From an uncultured Prevotellaceae bacterium (lineage in GTDB: Bacteria > Bacteroidota > Bacteroidia > Bacteroidales > Bacteroidaceae), in NCBI GenBank assembly GCA_902776665.1, contig CACYQZ010000004.1, positions 62,001 through 126,000 on the forward strand: DNA of 64,000 nucleotides. Direction: 5' to 3'. The position numbers were made by a program, and so were the translations under genes. Shown one piece after another: positions 24,103-34,086 of this stretch (position 1 is the stretch's first letter; each line of letters begins with the position of its first letter). The notes below the pieces were generated by a model that was not told the origin of the DNA, ran no database searches, and saw only the letters and a program-made list of their open reading frames with translations.

Positions 24103-26082
24103 ATGCGGGGCATCAAGAAACTTGACATATTCATGGTGCGGCAGTTCATGCTGCTGTTCGTGGCCGCGTTTTTCATCTGCCAATTTGTGCTGATGATGCA
24201 ATTTCTGTGGCGCTACGTCGAAGAACTCATCGGCAAGGGAATTTCGATGGAAATCATGGCGAAATTCTTTTGGTACATGGGGCTGACGATTGTGCCGCAG
24301 TCGTTACCACTGACGCTGCTACTCTCGTCGCTCATCACCTTCGGAAACCTCGGCGAAAGCAGCGAACTGACGGCCATCAAAGCCGCAGGAGTCTCGCTGA
24401 TGCAGGCGATGCGCTCGCTCATCGTTGTGGCAGTGATGACAGCCATCTGCTCGTTTATCTTCCAAAACTACATCGGTCCGAATGCTCACCTGAAAATGAT
24501 GCAAATGCTCATTTCGATGAAGCAGAAAAGCCCTGAAATGGAAATTCCCGAAGGCGTATTCTACAGTGGAATCCCGGGCAGCAACATCTATGTGCAGCAA
24601 AAAGACATGGAGACGGGCAAACTCTACGGCATCATGATTTATCGGCGCACGGCAAGTTGGGAAGACCAGCAAATCATCCTCGCCGACTCGGGCATGTTGC
24701 AATCGACTGCCGACAAACAACATTTATTATTGAGTCTGTGGAGTGGCGAATGGTTCGAGAATATGCAGTCGCAGCAACTCGGCGGAACGGCCAACGTGCC
24801 CTATCAGCGACAGACGTTCGTGACGAAACAACTGCTACTCGACTACGATGGCGACTTCAACATGACCGACGCCGCCCTGCTGACGGGCGATGCGCGAAAC
24901 AAAGAACTCGGACAACTCGTGCGCGACCGCGATTCGCTCGCGATGGCCTACGACAGCATCGGACTGGAATACTACACCTTGGCTCGACGCCACTATTTTG
25001 CCGTGGCAAAAGCCTCGAAACGCGACTCGCTGACGGCGATGAAACGGGCGGAACAAGTGAACAACCACCCCGATTCGCTCTTCGGCCACCTGTCCGACGA
25101 GCGGAAAAAGCAGGCGGTGAACTACGCACAGAGCCGTGTGCAGTCGCATCTGAGCGAACTGAGCTTCAACCAAATGGTCATCAAGGATGGCGACCGCAAC
25201 ATTCGAATCCACGGACTTGAAGCCATCAACAAATTCACGCAGTCGCTCGCCTGCCTCATCTTCTTCTTCATCGGCGCATCGCTCGGAGCCATCATTCGCA
25301 AAGGTGGACTGGGCGTTCCCGTCATCGTGTCGGTCTTGGTGTTCATCATCTATTTCATCCTCGACTACAGCGGCACGCAGATGGGAAAAGACGGTGTTTG
25401 GAACATCTGGGTAGGCAAACTGATGGCAACGGCCATTCTCGCGCCACTCGCCGTGTTTTTCACCATCAAGGCCAACAACGACTCCGCCGTGTTCAACATG
25501 GATGCCTACCACACATTCTTCATGAAACTGCTCGGACTACGGCTCCATCGCCACGTCAGCAGCAAGGAAGTCATCATCGAAGACCCCATCTATCAGGCCG
25601 ACATCTATTATCTGCTGGGCATCAACCGCACCATCGAGGACTACAACAAGGAGCACAAACTGCTGCGACTGCCGAATCCCATCAAGGTGTTCTTCCGTCC
25701 GGGCGACGACCATGTCATCAGCATCATCAGCCAAGTGCTCGAGGAAACCATCGACGACCTGACAAACACACGCGACAGGCAGCTTCTCAGCTACCTCAAC
25801 CGCTATCCGATACTTGCCGAAAACGCCCACACGCGCCCGTTCCGAAAGAAATGGCTCAACATTGTGACAGGACTTGTGCTGCCCGTCGGACTGTTCTTCT
25901 ACCTGCGCATGTGCCGCTTCCGTCTGCGTCTGCACAAAGACCTCAGCCACATTCGCCAAAACAACGATTTGGTGATAGCGCGAATCGCTGAGAAATTCGC
26001 TCCTGTGGACGTCACTGACGAAAAACTCGAGGGCATGGTGCTCATCAACGAACTCATCCGTAAGAGAAAACAAGGACATTAA
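24103..26082 (+). CDS. LptF/LptG family permease (YjgP/YjgQ)
   Basis: A 659-residue inner-membrane permease of the lipopolysaccharide export ABC system. N-terminal TM helices (LDIFMVRQFMLLFVAAFFICQF; MGLTIVPQSLPLTLLLSSLITFGNLGESSELTAIKAAG), a central periplasmic domain (about 110-360), then further TM helices (ACLIFFFIGASLGAIIRKGGLG, VPVIVSVLVFIIYFI). The family motif LGESSELTAIKAAG is textbook. An extra cytoplasmic C-terminal region of about 190 residues with a late TM segment (LVLPVGLFFYLRM) is longer than in proteobacteria and seems Bacteroidetes-specific. ribBA follows 12 bp later. Confidence 0.92.
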   Translation: MRGIKKLDIFMVRQFMLLFVAAFFICQFVLMMQFLWRYVEELIGKGISMEIMAKFFWYMGLTIVPQSLPLTLLLSSLITFGNLGESSELTAIKAAGVSLMQAMRSLIVVAVMTAICSFIFQNYIGPNAHLKMMQMLISMKQKSPEMEIPEGVFYSGIPGSNIYVQQKDMETGKLYGIMIYRRTASWEDQQIILADSGMLQSTADKQHLLLSLWSGEWFENMQSQQLGGTANVPYQRQTFVTKQLLLDYDGDFNMTDAALLTGDARNKELGQLVRDRDSLAMAYDSIGLEYYTLARRHYFAVAKASKRDSLTAMKRAEQVNNHPDSLFGHLSDERKKQAVNYAQSRVQSHLSELSFNQMVIKDGDRNIRIHGLEAINKFTQSLACLIFFFIGASLGAIIRKGGLGVPVIVSVLVFIIYFILDYSGTQMGKDGVWNIWVGKLMATAILAPLAVFFTIKANNDSAVFNMDAYHTFFMKLLGLRLHRHVSSKEVIIEDPIYQADIYYLLGINRTIEDYNKEHKLLRLPNPIKVFFRPGDDHVISIISQVLEETIDDLTNTRDRQLLSYLNRYPILAENAHTRPFRKKWLNIVTGLVLPVGLFFYLRMCRFRLRLHKDLSHIRQNNDLVIARIAEKFAPVDVTDEKLEGMVLINELIRKRKQGH

Positions 26083-26094
26083 AAAACATATCAA

Positions 26095-27306
26095 ATGGAA
26101 TCATTCAAACTGAATACTATCGAAGAGGCTCTCGACGACTTTCGCGAGGGAAAATTCGTGATTGTGGTCGATGACGAAGACCGCGAAAACGAGGGCGACC
26201 TGATTTGCGCCGCCGAGAAAATCACGCCTGAAATGGTGAATTTTATGCTAAAAAATGCGCGTGGCGTGCTCTGTGCGCCTGTCACGCTGAGCCGTTGCCG
26301 CGAACTCGACCTGCCGCATCAGGTACAGGACAATACGTCGGTGCTCGGAACGCCTTTCACGGTGACGATTGACAAACTCGAAGGCTGCTCGACGGGCGTT
26401 TCCATCTACGACCGTGCCGCCACCATCCGCGCATTGGCCGACCCGACTTCCACGCCGCAAACCTTCGGTCGTCCGGGCCATATCAATCCACTTTATGCCC
26501 AAGACAACGGCGTTTTGCGTCGTTCGGGCCACACCGAAGCCGCCATCGACCTTTGTCGCTTGTCAGGACTCTACCCCGTCGGCGCACTGATGGAAATCAT
26601 GAACGAGGACGGCACGATGGCTCGACTGCCCGAACTGATGAAAATGGCAGCGGAATGGGATATGAAAATCATTTCGATTCGCGACCTGATTGCCTATCGA
26701 CTGCAACGCGAATCGCTCATCGAAGTGGGCAACGAGGCCGATATGCCCACGCTCTACGGCCATTTCCGACTGATTCCCTTCCGCCAGAAAAGCAACGGAA
26801 CGGAGCATTTTGCGCTCATCAAAGGCGAGTGGAAAGACGATGAGCCGATCCTCGTGCGCGTACATTCTTCATGTGCTACGGGCGACATCCTCGGCTCAAT
26901 GCGCTGCGACTGTGGCGAACAGCTGCATCGCTCGCTGCAGATGATTGAAAACGAGGGCAAGGGTGTGTTGATTTATATGCAACAAGAGGGTCGCGGAATC
27001 GGTCTGATGAATAAAATTGCGGCCTACAAATTGCAGGAAGAGGGGCTTGACACGGTCGAGGCCAACGTTCACCTCGGTTTCAAGCCCGACGAGCGCGAAT
27101 ACGGCTGTGGAGCGCAGATGCTACGCCATCTCGGAGTTCACAAGATGCGCCTGATGACCAACAATCCGACGAAACGCGTCGGCTTGGAGGCTTACGGACT
27201 GCAAATTGTCGAGAATATTCCCATCGAAATCACACCGACACCTTACGATTACCGCTATTTAAAGACGAAGCAAGAGCGAATGGGGCACAATCTGCATCTT
27301 CAATGA
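26095..27306 (+). CDS. ribBA: Bifunctional DHBP synthase / GTP cyclohydrolase II
   Basis: A 403-residue fusion giving the two entry steps of riboflavin synthesis. N-terminal RibB domain (about 1-200): [50 protein letters not shown]-terminal RibA domain (about 205-400): [21 protein letters not shown] with the three zinc cysteines, [13 protein letters not shown], and [12 protein letters not shown]. All catalytic motifs are intact, so both halves should work. The 3' end overlaps the convergent purH-like gene by 7 nt. Confidence 0.96.
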   Translation: MESFKLNTIEEALDDFREGKFVIVVDDEDRENEGDLICAAEKITPEMVNFMLKNARGVLCAPVTLSRCRELDLPHQVQDNTSVLGTPFTVTIDKLEGCSTGVSIYDRAATIRALADPTSTPQTFGRPGHINPLYAQDNGVLRRSGHTEAAIDLCRLSGLYPVGALMEIMNEDGTMARLPELMKMAAEWDMKIISIRDLIAYRLQRESLIEVGNEADMPTLYGHFRLIPFRQKSNGTEHFALIKGEWKDDEPILVRVHSSCATGDILGSMRCDCGEQLHRSLQMIENEGKGVLIYMQQEGRGIGLMNKIAAYKLQEEGLDTVEANVHLGFKPDEREYGCGAQMLRHLGVHKMRLMTNNPTKRVGLEAYGLQIVENIPIEITPTPYDYRYLKTKQERMGHNLHLQ

Positions 27307-28484
27307 TGAAACAGCCTCACACCCGTGAACGCCATGGCGATGCCGTATTTGTCACACGTCATGATGACGTGGTCGTCGCGGACTGAACCGCCAGCCTGCG
27401 CGATGAATTCCACGCCACTCTTGTGTGCCCGTTCGATGTTGTCGCCGAAGGGGAAAAATGCGTCTGAAGACAGGCTCACACCCCGATTTTCCGCTATCCA
27501 CGTCCGTTTTTCCTCGCGTGTAAGTGGTTCGGGCTTCGTTTGGAAGAATTGCTGCCACGCGCCCTCGGCCAAAACATCGTCGCATTCGTCGCCGATGTAA
27601 ATGTCAATCGTGTTGTCGCGATCGGCACGGCGAATGCCCTCTATGAAAGGCAGTGCCATCACTTTCGGATGCTGCCTCAGCCACCACGTATCGGCCTTCT
27701 GACCAGCGAGTCGCGTGCAATGGATTCGGCTCTGCTGACCCGCGCCAATGCCAATCGCCTGACCGTCTTTCGCGTAGCAAACGCTGTTCGACTGCGTGTA
27801 TTTCAGCGTAATCAGCGCAATCATCAGGTCGCGTCGAGCATCTTCCGTAAAAGTTTTGTTCTGTGTCGGAATATTTTCAAACAACTGAGGGTCGTCGAGT
27901 CGGATTTCGTTGCGTCCCTGCTCGAAAGTGATGCCGAAAACCTGCTTGCGCTCGATGGGTTCGGGCTTGTAAGTCGGGTCAATCCGAATCACGTTGTAGG
28001 TTCCCTTGCGCTTTTCACGCAGAATTTCGAGTGCCTCGGGCGTAAAATCGGGTGCAATCACACCGTCGCTCACTTCTCGTTTGATGATGAGCGCCGTTGG
28101 CAGGTCGCACGTGTCGGAAAGCGCGATGAAATCGCCATACGACGACATTCGGTCGGCACCCCGCGCACGAGCGTAGGCACAAGCCATCGGCGACGAGTCG
28201 AGCCCCGCAATGTCATCGACGAAATAAATCTTCTTCAGCGTGTCGCTCAACGGCAGTCCAACTGCCGCACCAGCAGGCGAAACGTGTTTGAACGACGCAG
28301 CGGCAGGCAGTCCCGTCGCCTCGCGCAGTTCGCGCACCAACTGCCACGCATTCAGCGCGTCGAGGAAATTGATGTACCCGGGTCGTCCGCTGAGCACCTC
28401 GACGGGCAGCGAACCCTTTTCCACAAAGATTCGCGACGGCTTCTGATTCGGATTACAGCCGTATTTCAGTTCGATTTCCTTCAT
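27300..28484 (-). CDS. Stand-alone AICAR transformylase
   Basis: A 394-residue protein equal to the C-terminal domain of PurH: transfers formyl from 10-formyl-THF to AICAR. N-terminus [16 protein letters not shown], then [16 protein letters not shown], the catalytic Lys-His in [35 protein letters not shown] and [14 protein letters not shown]. No cyclohydrolase domain precedes it; the missing half is encoded at 22626-23243. Stand-alone enzymes of this type occur in several Bacteroidetes and Firmicutes, usually beside a full PurH. The ATG at 28484 is chosen; an upstream TTG is unlikely. Confidence 0.93.
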   Translation of the reverse strand: MKEIELKYGCNPNQKPSRIFVEKGSLPVEVLSGRPGYINFLDALNAWQLVRELREATGLPAAASFKHVSPAGAAVGLPLSDTLKKIYFVDDIAGLDSSPMACAYARARGADRMSSYGDFIALSDTCDLPTALIIKREVSDGVIAPDFTPEALEILREKRKGTYNVIRIDPTYKPEPIERKQVFGITFEQGRNEIRLDDPQLFENIPTQNKTFTEDARRDLMIALITLKYTQSNSVCYAKDGQAIGIGAGQQSRIHCTRLAGQKADTWWLRQHPKVMALPFIEGIRRADRDNTIDIYIGDECDDVLAEGAWQQFFQTKPEPLTREEKRTWIAENRGVSLSSDAFFPFGDNIERAHKSGVEFIAQAGGSVRDDHVIMTCDKYGIAMAFTGVRLFHH

Positions 28485-28499
28485 TGCGAGCAAAAATAT

Positions 28500-30272
28500 T
28501 TATTGAGGACGCTCAATATACGCAATTACGTCGCCTTTTGCGACTTTCGCGCCTTGTTTGGCATTGATTTCGACGAGTTTGCCACCGAGAGCCGCAGGCA
28601 CGGTGACGATTTCGCCCCACGTGGCCACGATGTAGCAGAACACGTCGCCCTCGGCATATTCCTTGCCGATGTGCGGTTCCACCGTCGGAGCAGCCTCGCC
28701 GTCGCCGCCAAACTCCCAGAACAGCTGTCCTTTCACGGGAGCCACGAGCGCGTCGGCCTTCGCGTGTTTGAAGGCAGCCACTTCCTCGGGCGACAATTTT
28801 CCGCCGAGTGCAGCGTCTTTCGCCTTCTGGATGTCGGCGAGCAGGTTTTTCTTCGCCTGACCGCTCTTGTAGTTGCGATATTGCTCGGGATGCATCGCCA
28901 ATTCCCAGAGTTCCTCGTCGTCCTGACCGTATTCCCAGCCGTTTTCGTCCATTTCCTTGCGGAAATCGTCGAGTGCATTCGGATAGAAGGTTCGCGGGTC
29001 GTCGGTGACGAATTTTCTGCCCTGTTTCTCGGCCAGTTCGACGATTTCGGGAGCCAACGGACCCGGCACTTTGCCGCTCTTTCCGAGAATCATGCCCCAC
29101 ATCGAGTCGTCCATCATCACGAAACGGCCTTTGCCTTGTTCCATCGTCAGCAGGTTCATCAGCGCGATGTTCTTCACATACTGCGAGAACGGCGTGACGA
29201 GGGGGGGATAGCCGACACGCGGCCACACGTATTCCACTTCGTTGAACAGTTTCACGAGCATGTCGTCGGTCGAAAGTTCGGCATCGCCCTTTTTGCGGCG
29301 CAGGTTGTTGATGGTTCCCATGATGCCACCGAGGTCGGCCATCATCGAGCCCATCATTCCGCCCGGCAGACCGCATCCCAGCAGCAGCGACGACATGTGC
29401 TTGTTGCCTGGGTTGATGAAGTAGCCGAGCCAGTCGTCGATGAATTCCTGCGTGAGCGAACGAGCCTTCATATAGGCATTCATATTGATTTCAGGCACGT
29501 CGAAGCCCTCGTTTTTCAGCATCGACTGAACCGAAATGATGTCGGGATGCACCTTGCCCCACGACAACGGTTCGATAGCGGTATCGATGATGTCGGCACC
29601 GTTTTCGCAGACTTCGAGAATCGAAGCCATCGACAGTCCGGGGCCGCTGTGACCGTGATATTGGATGATGATGTCGGGATATTTCGTCTTGATCATCTTC
29701 GTCAGCTGGCCCAAGAACGCCGGCTGACCGATGCCTGCCATGTCTTTCAGGCAGATTTCCTCGGCACCTGCGGCCACCACCTCGTCGGCAATCGCCATAT
29801 AATAGTCTAATGTGTGCACGGGCGATGTCGTGATGCAGAGCGTGGCCTGCGGTGTCATACCGGCCTCTTTCGCCCATTTGATGGAAGGAATGATGTTGCG
29901 CGTGTCGTTCAAACCATCGAAAATACGCGGAATATCGACACCCTGCGCGTGCTTCACCTTATACATCAGGGCGCGCACGTCATCGGGCACGGGATACATT
30001 CGCAGCGCGTTCAGACCGCGGTCGAGCATGTGGGTTTTGATGCCCACCTCGTTGAACGGCTTACAAAACGCACGAACAGCGTCGTTGGGGTTCTCGCCTG
30101 CCAGCAGACACACCTGCTCGAAGGCACCGCCATTGGTTTCCACACGGGCGAAACAGCCCATTTCGATAATCACCGGAGCAATGCGCTCCAACTGGTCCTT
30201 GCGCGGCTGAAACTTGCCCGAAGACTGCCACATGTCGCGATAGACCAGACTAAATTGAATTTTTTTCTTCAT
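28500..30272 (-). CDS. Pyruvate/oxaloacetate carboxyltransferase-like protein, biotinyl domain without lysine
   Basis: A 590-residue HMGL-like carboxyltransferase related to oxaloacetate decarboxylase alpha and pyruvate carboxylase subunit B. The barrel shows GCFARVETNGGAFEQV, LCITTSPVHTLDYYM, EEICLKDMAGIGQPAFLG with the active-site Lys, and YHGHSGPGLSMASI with the metal His pair. The N-terminal motif reads RDMWQSSGKF, where classical enzymes have RDAHQS. The last 70 residues look like a biotinyl/lipoyl barrel (APVKGQLFW ... GDVIAYIERPQ) but the MKM segment is replaced by VATWGEIVTV, so there is no lysine to biotinylate. The carboxyl carrier would need to be another protein. Substrate not certain. 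Confidence 0.8.
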   Translation of the reverse strand: MKKKIQFSLVYRDMWQSSGKFQPRKDQLERIAPVIIEMGCFARVETNGGAFEQVCLLAGENPNDAVRAFCKPFNEVGIKTHMLDRGLNALRMYPVPDDVRALMYKVKHAQGVDIPRIFDGLNDTRNIIPSIKWAKEAGMTPQATLCITTSPVHTLDYYMAIADEVVAAGAEEICLKDMAGIGQPAFLGQLTKMIKTKYPDIIIQYHGHSGPGLSMASILEVCENGADIIDTAIEPLSWGKVHPDIISVQSMLKNEGFDVPEINMNAYMKARSLTQEFIDDWLGYFINPGNKHMSSLLLGCGLPGGMMGSMMADLGGIMGTINNLRRKKGDAELSTDDMLVKLFNEVEYVWPRVGYPPLVTPFSQYVKNIALMNLLTMEQGKGRFVMMDDSMWGMILGKSGKVPGPLAPEIVELAEKQGRKFVTDDPRTFYPNALDDFRKEMDENGWEYGQDDEELWELAMHPEQYRNYKSGQAKKNLLADIQKAKDAALGGKLSPEEVAAFKHAKADALVAPVKGQLFWEFGGDGEAAPTVEPHIGKEYAEGDVFCYIVATWGEIVTVPAALGGKLVEINAKQGAKVAKGDVIAYIERPQ

Positions 30273-30353
30273 ATTGCTTATTTTTATTATCCTTTTTGCT
30301 TTTTTCGATCAGCGACCGATGGTTCTCTCCCCTCCTTTTCCTCTTTTGGCCTG

Positions 30354-30385
30354 CAAAGTTAGGCAAAAAAAACAAGGCCACCAAA
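30354..30385 (-). promoter_or_regulatory. Promoter of the carboxyltransferase-like gene
   Basis: TTTG (30382-30385), 20 bp, TAACTTTG (30354-30361) on the minus strand, 80 bp upstream of the ATG. A TACCTTTG box at 30437-30444 faces the other way, so the two genes are divergently transcribed. Confidence 0.82.
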
Positions 30386-30466
30386 CTTTTTAAGTTTTCT
30401 ACACAAAAAATATCAGTGAAATCGGAATATTTTTCGTACCTTTGTCGCCGAAAAATTTGGAAAAAA

Positions 30467-31249
30467 ATGAGAAAAATCACGATAATTCTGCTGTTTTGCG
30501 GTCTTGTTTTCGCCTGCGGACAGCGCGGAAATGTAGAAAATACGGTGTTTGAGGGCGACAAAGACGGTCTGCTCGAGGGCGACAGCATGGTTTATGGCTT
30601 GGCGTGCGAGGGTTGCAACGACTCGGTGGTGGTACTACTGCCGATGGACGGCAGCGACCCCGTGAGTTACGACATCATCGAGGCACGGCTCAATCAGAAA
30701 GTGCTGGGACAGATGCGCGTCGGCGACTGGATTGGGCTGATGCGCAACGCCGAGGACTCGACCGTGGCCGACCTCGTCATCGACCTCGACGAACTGAAGG
30801 GAACGTGGTGCTATGTGGTGATGCCGAAACTGGTGAAGGACGTGCCCGACAGCATCCGCGACGAATATTTAATTCCGCGCGAGTACGGTTTTTCGCTGAA
30901 ACGGCAGTGGATGGCGCAGAGCGTGGGCTACGTGCGCGAGCAGAAATCGGTCGAGGACAAGAGTCCGGTGGTCTATCCGCGCCTGCTGTTTTTCACAGGT
31001 TGGCACATGCTCAACGGCCAACTCATCGTGACGAGCGGCGAGTTTGGAAAGGATGACGACAGCGACGATATGAAAATCGTGAGCACGCGCAACGACACTT
31101 GCGACATCCTTTATTTGCGCGACGATTCGCTGGTTTTGGGCAGCGACGGTGTCACGCGCAGCTATTATCGCCACACGAACGTCGAAGAAATCAACCGAGA
31201 GGCTCGCGAAAAGGCTGAAAAGCGTCTGAAAGAGTCGCTTGGGCTATAA
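30467..31249 (+). CDS. Putative lipocalin-like lipoprotein
   Basis: A 260-residue lipoprotein (signal [15 protein letters not shown], lipobox LVFAC with Cys at about 17). The mature part is acidic and rich in beta-strand patterns. The ending [47 protein letters not shown] resembles lipocalin-like domains common in Bacteroidetes lipoproteins, but I cannot confirm a family. The ATG at 30467 follows a TACCTTTG promoter box; an upstream in-frame extension lacks the lipoprotein signal. The 3' end overlaps convergent queF by 6 nt. Confidence 0.75.
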   Translation: MRKITIILLFCGLVFACGQRGNVENTVFEGDKDGLLEGDSMVYGLACEGCNDSVVVLLPMDGSDPVSYDIIEARLNQKVLGQMRVGDWIGLMRNAEDSTVADLVIDLDELKGTWCYVVMPKLVKDVPDSIRDEYLIPREYGFSLKRQWMAQSVGYVREQKSVEDKSPVVYPRLLFFTGWHMLNGQLIVTSGEFGKDDDSDDMKIVSTRNDTCDILYLRDDSLVLGSDGVTRSYYRHTNVEEINREAREKAEKRLKESLGL

Positions 31250-31702
31250 TTCAAAATTCAAAAATCTTTCTTCCGCCACCCGTTCCCACTTCGTGCCGGG
31301 CTTTCCGTAGTTGGCGTAGGGCCAAATCGAAATGCCACCGCGAGGCGTGAAAATGCCCTTCACCTCGATGTATTTCGGTTGCATCAACTTCACCAAATCC
31401 TTCATAATCGTGTTCACGCAATCTTCGTGGAAATCGCCGTGGTTGCGGAACGAAAACAGGTAGAGTTTCAGGCTTTTCGACTCGACCATTCGCTCGGCAG
31501 GCACGTAAGCAATGCGGATTTCAGCGAAGTCGGGCTGACCCGTAATCGGACAGAGCGAAGTGAACTCCGGACAATTGAATCGCACCCAATAATCGTTGTC
31601 GGGATGCTTATTTTCAAAGGTTTCGAGCACTTCGGGCGCATAGTCGTCCCGATATTCGGTTTTCGTCCCGAGGGCTTGCAGTTGATCCTGTTCCCTGTTC
31701 AT
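31244..31702 (-). CDS. queF: preQ0 reductase QueF
   Basis: NADPH-dependent reduction of 7-cyano-7-deazaguanine to preQ1 in queuosine synthesis. A 152-residue YkvM-type (single-domain) enzyme. The catalytic cysteine is in [15 protein letters not shown], with the substrate Glu in [24 protein letters not shown], the conserved family block. It overlaps the transporter gene upstream by 4 nt, so the two are translated together under one preQ1 riboswitch. The last codons (NFEL) and the stop coincide with a heptamer-like ATTCAAA array. Confidence 0.96.
   Translation of the reverse strand: MNREQDQLQALGTKTEYRDDYAPEVLETFENKHPDNDYWVRFNCPEFTSLCPITGQPDFAEIRIAYVPAERMVESKSLKLYLFSFRNHGDFHEDCVNTIMKDLVKLMQPKYIEVKGIFTPRGGISIWPYANYGKPGTKWERVAEERFLNFEL
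31247..31268 (+). repeat. Short heptamer array at the end of queF
   Basis: Units ATAATTC, AAAATTC, AAAAATC at 7-nt spacing over the queF stop codon; weaker and shorter than the other arrays. Confidence 0.4.
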
Positions 31703-32388
31703 AACTTCCAGATTTTAAAGATGTTATAAGAAATATCGTAGTCATAAACGTCCTCGTTGTCGTGTCGTTTCGTGAAGGCGACCACACGATGAGTGATGGG
31801 CAATGCGATGATTTCGTAGAGCGTTTTCAGCACCACCTGCGTAATGACGAGCGAGGGCATCTCCTCCCACGGCATCACAAACGAGAAGGCCAGCGGAAAG
31901 AAGATAATCGAGTCGGTGAGTTCGCCGAAAACCGTACTCAGAACGGCACGAGCCGAGAAATTCTTACCCTTCGACGACATTTTCATCTTCGACATGACAT
32001 AGGCATTGATGAACGAGCCTGCCAGAAACGCCACAAACGAAGCGGCAGCGATGCGCGGTGCCAGTCCAAAAATGCTGTGGAACGCCTCGCTGCGGTCCCA
32101 ATAGTCGGCACCGGGGATGAAATCGGCGATGGCAGCCATCGTGACGAAGAAGAAATTCATCGCGAAACCCATCCAAATGAGCAGTCGGGCACGCCGAAAG
32201 CCCCAGACTTCGCAGACCACATCGTTGATGATGTAGCTGACGGGAAAAATGAGCAAACCGCCCGTGAAATTGGCTGGACCGAACGAAATAAGCTTTGTCT
32301 CCAACACATTTGCCGTAATCAGGCAAACGCAGAACAGCGTGCAGAAAAGCATAAAGAGCACACTGACTCGATGATTTGTTTTTTTCAT
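31699..32388 (-). CDS. yhhQ: Queuosine precursor transporter (YhhQ/VUT family)
   Basis: A 229-residue inner-membrane protein with about six TM helices of the vitamin-uptake-transporter family that imports preQ0/preQ1. Signature stretches: [56 protein letters not shown] and [15 protein letters not shown], with the conserved charged and polar residues. It is the first gene of a two-gene unit with queF, so uptake and conversion of the precursor are controlled together by the riboswitch at 32390-32427. Confidence 0.93.
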   Translation of the reverse strand: MKKTNHRVSVLFMLFCTLFCVCLITANVLETKLISFGPANFTGGLLIFPVSYIINDVVCEVWGFRRARLLIWMGFAMNFFFVTMAAIADFIPGADYWDRSEAFHSIFGLAPRIAAASFVAFLAGSFINAYVMSKMKMSSKGKNFSARAVLSTVFGELTDSIIFFPLAFSFVMPWEEMPSLVITQVVLKTLYEIIALPITHRVVAFTKRHDNEDVYDYDISYNIFKIWKL

Positions 32389-32389
32389 G

Positions 32390-32427
32390 TTCTTGTTTTG
32401 TTAAAGGGGGTTGAGCAAGTACCCCTA
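32390..32427 (-). promoter_or_regulatory. preQ1-I riboswitch aptamer
   Basis: On the minus strand the leader reads AGGGGTACTTGCTCAACCCC (32426-32407) followed by C, TTTAACAAAACAAGA and the ATG. This is the preQ1-I layout: a short GC hairpin whose loop carries C-T-x-G-C-T and an A-rich tail TTAACAAAAC that folds back as an H-type pseudoknot. The tail is nearly the same as in the well-studied Thermoanaerobacter aptamer. The tail ends at the ribosome-binding region, so ligand binding should block translation of yhhQ. Confidence 0.88.
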
Positions 32428-32431
32428 TCGT

Positions 32432-32460
32432 TAAAAAATAGCGGCTCGCGAAAGCCACTT
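32432..32460 (-). other. Hairpin plus T-run in the leader, upstream of the preQ1 aptamer
   Basis: AGTGGCT pairs with AGCCGCT (one G-T pair) over TTCGCG, followed by ATTTTTTA. It looks like a weak intrinsic terminator but lies before the aptamer, not after it. It could attenuate the leader or end an unrelated short RNA. Confidence 0.45.
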
Positions 32461-32579
32461 GATTGAAAATCGGGTGCAAAATTACAAAAAAAATGGCAAG
32501 GGAAGAATTTTTTCGGGATAAATTGTCTAAATTTGCAGCGTAGAACGTCGATTTTTCGGCAAAAACGACCTTTTTAGAC

Positions 32580-33704
32580 ATGAATCGAGAAGAATTTCAT
32601 CAGAAACGCGTGGCACTGCTGCTTTCGGGCGGTGTCGATAGTGCGGTTGCGCTGCACGAACTGGTCGGAAACGGCATTCGACCCGATTGTTTCTACATCA
32701 AAATCGGGAGCGAGGACAACGACGAATGGGACTGCTCGATGGAGGAGGACATGGAGATGGCGACAGCACTGTGCCACCGCTACGGTGTTACGCTCGAGGT
32801 GGTCGATTGCCACCGCGACTATTGGGACGAAGTGACGCGCTACACCATCGAATCGGTGCGGGCGGGTCGCACACCGAACCCCGATGTGATGTGCAATCGG
32901 ATGATTAAATTCGGGGCGTTTGACCGCAAGCGCGGCCACGACTATGACCTCATCGCCACGGGACACTATGCCCAGACAGAAATCGACGATAACGGCGTGA
33001 AATGGCTCACGACGAGCCCCGACCCAGTAAAAGACCAGACCGATTTCCTCGCGCAAATCTACGACTGGCAACTTCGCAAGGCACTGTTTCCCATCGGCCA
33101 TTACCGAAAGGAGGAAATTCGGGCGATTGCCGAGCGCGAACACCTCGTGAACGCCCGTCGGAAAGACTCGCAGGGCATCTGTTTCCTCGGAAAAATCAGC
33201 TACAACGACTATCTACGGCGCTATCTCGGCGAACAAGAGGGCGACATCATCGACATCGACACCGAGCAGGTGATTGGCCGCCACAAAGGCCATTGGTTCC
33301 ACACGATTGGCCAGCGCAAGGGGCTCGGACTCGGCGGTGGTCCGTGGAATGTGGTTCGGAAGGATGTCGAGCGGAACATTCTCTACGTCGTCAAGGGCTA
33401 CGAGCCGATTCGGGCACATCGAATGGAATTCAACATCAAGGATTTTCATTTCGTGGTTTCGAGGAATTCTGACAACACTCCGATTTCAGAACAAACTCCC
33501 GAACTTCTGCAACTCCCGAAAGAAATCACTTTCAAGGTTCGCCACACGCCCGACTACTTCATCGGCACACTCGACGACCTCGGCAACGGCTGCTACACCG
33601 TCCATGCCGACCGCTGGGTGCAGGGCGTTGCGCCCGGACAGTTCTGCGTCATCTACGACAGCGATTTCCGCCGCTGCTTCGGTTCGGGGGAAATCACAGT
33701 GTAG
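32580..33704 (+). CDS. mnmA: tRNA-specific 2-thiouridylase MnmA
   Basis: Makes 2-thiouridine at position 34 of tRNA-Lys, -Glu and -Gln. A 374-residue protein: PP-loop LLLSGGVDSAVAL near the start, then NPDVMCNRMIKFGAF with the first catalytic Cys, ATGHYAQ, and the second Cys in DSQGICFLGKISYNDY. The C-terminal half has the GQRKGLGLGGG motif and a barrel domain with VRHTPDYF. A TAAATTTG box lies 45 bp upstream. Confidence 0.96.
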   Translation: MNREEFHQKRVALLLSGGVDSAVALHELVGNGIRPDCFYIKIGSEDNDEWDCSMEEDMEMATALCHRYGVTLEVVDCHRDYWDEVTRYTIESVRAGRTPNPDVMCNRMIKFGAFDRKRGHDYDLIATGHYAQTEIDDNGVKWLTTSPDPVKDQTDFLAQIYDWQLRKALFPIGHYRKEEIRAIAEREHLVNARRKDSQGICFLGKISYNDYLRRYLGEQEGDIIDIDTEQVIGRHKGHWFHTIGQRKGLGLGGGPWNVVRKDVERNILYVVKGYEPIRAHRMEFNIKDFHFVVSRNSDNTPISEQTPELLQLPKEITFKVRHTPDYFIGTLDDLGNGCYTVHADRWVQGVAPGQFCVIYDSDFRRCFGSGEITV

Positions 33705-33762
33705 ATTGCAACTTTTTCGTGAATTAAAACGTCTAACAAATACCAACTAATCCATAACGATT

Positions 33763-34086
33763 ATGATGATGATTTTCTCAACAACCCCAACGATTGAAGG
33801 CCGCACCATCCGCGAATACAAGGGTGTGGTGACCGGCGAAACGATTATCGGTGCCAATTTCTGGAAAGACTTCAAGGCCAGCATCCGCGATTTCGTGGGT
33901 GGCCGCAGTGCTTCCTACGAGCGTGTGCTGCGCGAGGCGAAAGACACTTCGATGAAAGAAATGGAGGAACGCGCACGCGAACTCGGTGCCAACGCCATCG
34001 TGGGCATCGACATCGACTACGAGACGCTCGGACAAGGCAATTCGATGCTGATGGTCGCAACGAGCGGAACGGCTGTCGTCATCTGA
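33763..34086 (+). CDS. YbjQ family protein (UPF0145)
   Basis: A 107-residue protein of the YbjQ family, probably pentameric, of unknown cellular role. Family signature: [80 protein letters not shown]. Three ATG codons in a row occur at 33763-33771; relatives begin closest to the third. The gene ends one base before the convergent M15 peptidase gene. Confidence 0.9.
   Translation: MMMIFSTTPTIEGRTIREYKGVVTGETIIGANFWKDFKASIRDFVGGRSASYERVLREAKDTSMKEMEERARELGANAIVGIDIDYETLGQGNSMLMVATSGTAVVI

Noticed and set aside
27540..29810. A 756-codon open frame on the plus strand
   Set aside because: It lies antisense to the AICAR transformylase and carboxyltransferase genes; its product is rich in Arg, His and Val without domains. 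High-GC third positions produce such shadows here.
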